Assembly (NCBI GenBank): GCA_018296165.2
Contig: JACKQL020000035.1
Coordinates: 248,001-312,000, forward strand
DNA length: 64,000 bases
DNA from: Termitomyces sp. T153
Taxonomy: Eukaryota > Basidiomycota > Agaricomycetes > Agaricales > Lyophyllaceae
Direction: 5' to 3'
Shown here: piece by piece, positions 60,243-64,000 of the stretch
Layout of the letters: every line of letters begins with the position of its first letter
Position numbering within the stretch: the stretch's first letter is position 1
Made by a program: the position numbers and the translations under genes
Notes under the pieces: model-generated
Seen by the model: the letters and a program-made list of their open reading frames with translations, nothing else
Told to the model about the DNA's origin: nothing
The model's database searches: none

Positions 60243-61511
60243 ATGCACTCACTAGCATTCCGCCCATTCTTCAGCTTCAAGTTTCGTCCGCCAGTTTTTT
60301 GTCGGAAAATGTCTTCTATGGTTGCCCCATTATTACTTGCACCCAAGCAAGCACATTCCCTGAAAAATGAGAACAAGAACGTTTCTTTTCTAGATGCATC
60401 TTGGTTCATGCCTGATTCTCCCCGCCGACCGCGTCAAGAGTTCATCTCAAAGCGCATTCCAGGGGCACAATTCCTGGATCTAGATGAGGTGTCGAGTCCC
60501 CATGAACTGGGTTTAAAGCATATGATGCCTGAAGAACGGGTTTTTGCCGATGCATGTGGTATGCCCCTCGTCACTTCATACATTTATCGCCCAGTTTTCG
60601 GTATTCATTGAGACTACCCTGCATAGAGAAATTTGGGATCGAGAAGGAAACGCACGTTGTAATGTACGTGTTATTCATCATGGACGATCCGTCTCTGACA
60701 CTTGGCCAGATATGATACTCATGGAGTATTCTCCTCGCCCCGAGCTCTCTTCATGTTTCGAACATTCGGTCACCAGAGATCCAGCATACTCGATGGAGGT
60801 CTTCCCGCATGGCTCGCAGGAGGCTTTCCTGTAGAGAGTGGTGCATTGTCACCAATAACTGTCACAAAATACGCAACACCAAAACTTCAAGTTGAGGCAC
60901 TCAGAAGTGGGTTCTGGTATACTTTATTCTCAAACGATGACGTTTGACTTGTTGTTTGTAAGGTTATGAACAAATAGTTGCTAACTCAACTGCTGACGCG
61001 TCCGACCTCATTCTGGACGCTCGTTCTTATGGAAGGTTCGTCGATTAAGTGACCAGAAGCAATGTGAGTCAGTAAGCTGATTTTCATACTTATCAGATAT
61101 AGTGGGCTTGATCCAGAACCACGCCCTGGTCTGTCGTCTGGTCATATACCTAATTCCTTATCTTTACCGTTCAATCTATTTCTACGCCAAATCATGAGTC
61201 CGGATGGGACGACATATACTGTATTTCTTTCACCAAAGGATATTCGAAAAGTTCTGGAACAAACGGTAGGCCTGGAACGCGCCGACTCGATCATCCACGG
61301 AGCGCTTCCTGTTACAACAAGCTGTGGAAGTGGGATGACTGCAGGTATCTTATGGTTAGGCCTCAAACTACTGGGGGTGGAGCGAATCAGTTTGTACGAC
61401 GAGGTAAGCTTGCAGAAGAGGCTGCTCCCTTGTCACTGAACTGTCGATTGTTATCAGTCTTGGACAGGATATGCTATGAGGCCTATGAGCCAAATTGAGA
61501 AGTCTTCGTAA
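60243..61511 (+). CDS. TUM1: 3-mercaptopyruvate/thiosulfate sulfurtransferase
   Basis: Two rhodanese domains. The first has FLDASWFMPDSPRRPRQEF, RIPGAQFLDLDEV, VVIYDTHGVFSSPR and ILDGGLPAWLAGGFP. The second has LILDARSYG, SGHIPNSLSLPFN and the catalytic loop CGSGMTA. Exon 1 is 60243-60558, exon 2 60627-60663, exon 3 starts at 60710; the last ends at 61511 (SQIEKSS). Tum1-type enzymes feed sulfur to tRNA thiolation and Urm1. The first 22 residues (MHSLAFRPFFSFKFRPP...) are Arg/Phe-rich and look like a mitochondrial presequence; a second in-frame ATG at 60309 would give a cytosolic form. Confidence 0.9.
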
Positions 61512-61719
61512 TCAAGTCGGACTTTGGGGCGACTGGCCAAGTACGACCTCTGCCTTGGTTATATTTTTTGATTCTTTGGGGAGATGATATATGATACCAA
61601 GGTAGAGTACTCGAATTGCGAGCATTGTACGACCTTCTGGACAGTTACTACCTTCTGGACAGTTCTTGGAACCGTATCTTGACGATACACACCTGGCGCA
61701 AAGGGAAATGTAGTTTGCT

Positions 61720-62325
61720 TCAATAGCATGTCTCCAATACCGCCGTGAACGGCGGGGAACGGCTTTCCGGTAATTTACCAAAAGCCCGTGCCGCTTGAAA
61801 AAGCGAATTAACATGCGTCAAAGTGTAAAATGCAAAAAAAACTTACGCCTCCCAGTATATTGTACTTCAATTCGATGTTCTTTACCACGGCGATACACAG
61901 TCAATTGCCACCTGGCGATGACACGTCAATCATCTATATTTTGGCGAACATGCAGTGGGGAGTGGCTCACCCTTCCAGTAACAAGATATTATAACCCTTC
62001 TTGGCTATCCTCTGTAGCAATTGTTGTCGTGCGAATTCTATAACTCTTCGTAACTCTGGAACTTTCGTGCCAGAGCTCACATCAAACACATATGTCCCTC
62101 GAATATTTGATTGACCCGTGAACGCTATCTCTAGGTCTGGAAGAAACTGATGAATTCCTGATACCAAGTAACATAGCCGAGCTGAGTCGTACCCTCATCT
62201 TCATAATACATAGGGACTGCATCAACAGTGCTGCTGTTTACTACTTCCCAAGGAACTTCTTTTCGTCGAAAATTGAACATAGCAGATCTGACTGAGTGTA
62301 TGGAATGGTCGGGGGGAATTGACAA
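61720..62325 (-). CDS. Hypothetical small protein
   Basis: Not recognised. A plausible spliced frame runs from ATG 62281 (or 62325) through FNFRRKEVPWEVVNSSTVDA, then IAFTGQSNIRGTYVFDVSSG, FARQQLLQRIAKKGYNILLL, E-G joined by an intron to WQLTVYRRGKEHRIEVQYTG, R joined to PARAFGKLPESRSPPFTAV, ending LETCY at 61720. The last two introns have good GTGAGC and GTAAGT donors and keep the frame. The junction near 62160 is unresolved: it needs a very short intron or carries a frameshift, so the gene may be damaged. Confidence 0.5.
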
Positions 62326-63194
62326 TTGAGATCGATTTTAACAGCTTTTTGCCTCTATTCTTATACATCTATCTGCGACGAGGCACTGCCACATTTAGAA
62401 AAGATCACAGCGGACTGCGGTGACCGTGCGACAATACAGCTCAGAAACCAGTCACTGATCGCGACAGGAGTGCATTTTGAATAATAATACATTTTGTAAG
62501 TAGCGATCCGACCGGTTATACCAATAGATACTGACTTCCATGAGCCCGGTCAAGAGCCGAGTGCAGGAAGATGCAGGATATTTCACTTTTATAATTTATA
62601 TTGTAGCACAACAAGAACTGACGTCCCACGAGTATATGTATTTACGAGAGCATCAAAGATGATGCATCGATGCATTGCTAGTGATCATCTTCTATGTTTG
62701 ATGGAGTGGCAGTGCAAAACAAAACACTTTGGCTGCTTATGTAGTACATACATATCAGTAAATGGCAGCTTTAGACTCTCATTTTGAAATTTTCTGTCTA
62801 ATTTTTGCGCAACAGACGTCCACCAATAGAGTAGAATTCGTCTAATATGTTATACGTACGGATCAGTTGCCTCGCCGAGTTTACAAAGGTGAGATAACCA
62901 CGAAATTTACACTGCCTAGGTCAAGCCCCTATCTTGATCAACTTGTCGTGCTTGAGTGTGGATTTTCTCTGCAACAGATTCCGGAGACCGATTCTGTAAA
63001 GCTTGATGACTGAATTGATCTGCGGCACGAAACTTGAACCATCTCGACTCTGCCTTCGAATGTTGTGAGAACCACATCCTGCCAGTGATACTTCTGCAAA
63101 GCCAAATGACATTCGTCTCGAATGCTTAATTACACGTGTACTCGGAAGCCAAAAACGTCTTTTGTGAAGACGCTATTGCTGACAACATTACAGG
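62326..63194. other. intergenic, nothing recognised
   Basis: AT-rich, with a 63-codon minus-strand frame (63112-62921) lacking any motif. No RNA gene or repeat was seen. It probably includes the 3' region of the BIM1-like gene and the promoter of the hypothetical gene. Confidence 0.5.
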
Positions 63195-64000
63195 CTAAAG
63201 AACGAAAAAGTTGGCGCCCAAAGCACCTAACAGTAATTCTACAGTGCCTGCTGACATCCTATTTCCATTCGCGGCTGAAGTTTCGATCGACGCTGGCACC
63301 GTCGAAGAAGTCGAAGATCCGCTGGCACTACCAGTAGCATTAGTGCACGGGACATCAGAAGGAATTGTGAAGTCGTTCGATAGGGTCAAGTCGGCACACT
63401 GAATTGCAGATTGGACTGAGCTTGAGCACGACACAGTGTTCATGCCTCGTACCTGGAATAGTTGACCATCTCCTCCATCGTAGACAATCTGGGGCGGCGT
63501 CAATTCAGTATATGATAACATTGAAAAAGAGACGGACTTGGATTGTAACGTTTTGACCGTTCTGAAGGCTCGTGGCATTGCTTGAAGATGAAAGACTGAG
63601 TGGAAAGCAGAATATACCCTCCCCTTCGGTTTGGAAGAAGGGTTTGACTTGTGTGAAATTGTTAAAGGAGGTAGGGTTTCCTGCTGTAGAGACAAAGACG
63701 CCAGCTAGAAAGGAGGCCATTAGAGGTTCATGTTAGGCTAACGAGTCATTTCCTCACTCGTGAACTGCGGATGCTCTGAATTCAAGCTAAAAAACCCGTT
63801 CGATAGAGGAAAAGTTGAACGGGTTGCTGCTGGGGTCATGTAGCCATCTGAATAACAACAGGTGATGAGCGCAGCTACAAAGACAGTTACTTTTCGCTTA
63901 CCGCAAAACGTAATTTCATCGTTCATTTCAAAAACTCCCCGTGGTGGAGGGAATTGCAACTGGAAGTGAGCACTAACGGCAGTGACTATTGCCAAGATCA
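63195..64000 (-). CDS. BIM1/X325-like secreted GPI-anchored copper protein (5' partial)
   Basis: The reading frame enters from the right edge within a signal peptide (LAIVTAVSA) and is cut to expose [13 protein letters not shown], an N-terminal His as in the copper brace of LPMO-like X325/Bim1 proteins. Exons continue with [72 protein letters not shown] and [14 protein letters not shown] Ser/Thr-rich segment and a hydrophobic tail ([15 protein letters not shown]) form a GPI signal. The introns used are 63728-63680 (approx.), one ending before IVYDGG and one between LFQ and CADL. In Cryptococcus the homolog Bim1 helps copper uptake. Confidence 0.82.

Overview
The window comes from a filamentous basidiomycete, most likely a mushroom-forming Agaricomycete (inference). 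The signs are very dense intron-rich genes with introns of about 45-65 nt, several micro-exons, a BIM1-like secreted protein, CK1-type kinase remnants and a basidiomycete-style copia Gag. No rRNA, tRNA or CRISPR was seen. All gene models were spliced by hand from GT-AG (twice GC-AG) signals and family homology.

Bases 1-13,330 are a transposon graveyard with no intact host gene. They hold two head-to-head copies of a tRNA-headed element of about 0.9 kb (424-2425), a duplicated LTR-like block (6076-10310), a polypurine tract with a 3' LTR start (10846 onward), a copia Gag ORF (minus strand, 11003-11476) and a 61-bp minisatellite (13056-13346). Paired copies differ repeatedly by CpG to TpG/CpA changes. 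The array abuts a CK1-type kinase pseudogene (13336-14662), after which normal gene space begins abruptly.

Bases 14,959-64,000 carry about 27 genes. In order: GLY1 threonine aldolase (-), ZNF706-like (+), TIM10 (-), UTP4 (+), MPV17-like (-), a His/Asp-rich secreted protein (+), PTH2 copy a (-), HAS1 (+), TMEM33/POM33 (+), CBS-PB1 protein (+), SGF11 (+), PTH2 copy b (+), UPF0658 Golgi protein (+), BET1 SNARE (+), ULP1 (-), G-patch/C2H2 protein (+), BDF1 (-), WDR70 (-), hypothetical (+), frataxin (-), URB2 (-), ITT1-type RBR ligase (+), multi-KH protein (+), V-ATPase C (-), mercaptopyruvate sulfurtransferase (+), hypothetical (-), and a BIM1-like GPI protein cut by the right edge (-).

The content is mostly housekeeping: 60S/40S ribosome biogenesis (UTP4, HAS1, URB2), mitochondria (TIM10, frataxin, MPV17, PTH2, sulfurtransferase), chromatin (SGF11, BDF1, WDR70) and secretion (BET1, UPF0658). 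Eight gene pairs are head-to-head with short shared promoters. The most notable observation is a 6-nt micro-exon that restores the QCxHA signature in both PTH2 paralogs.
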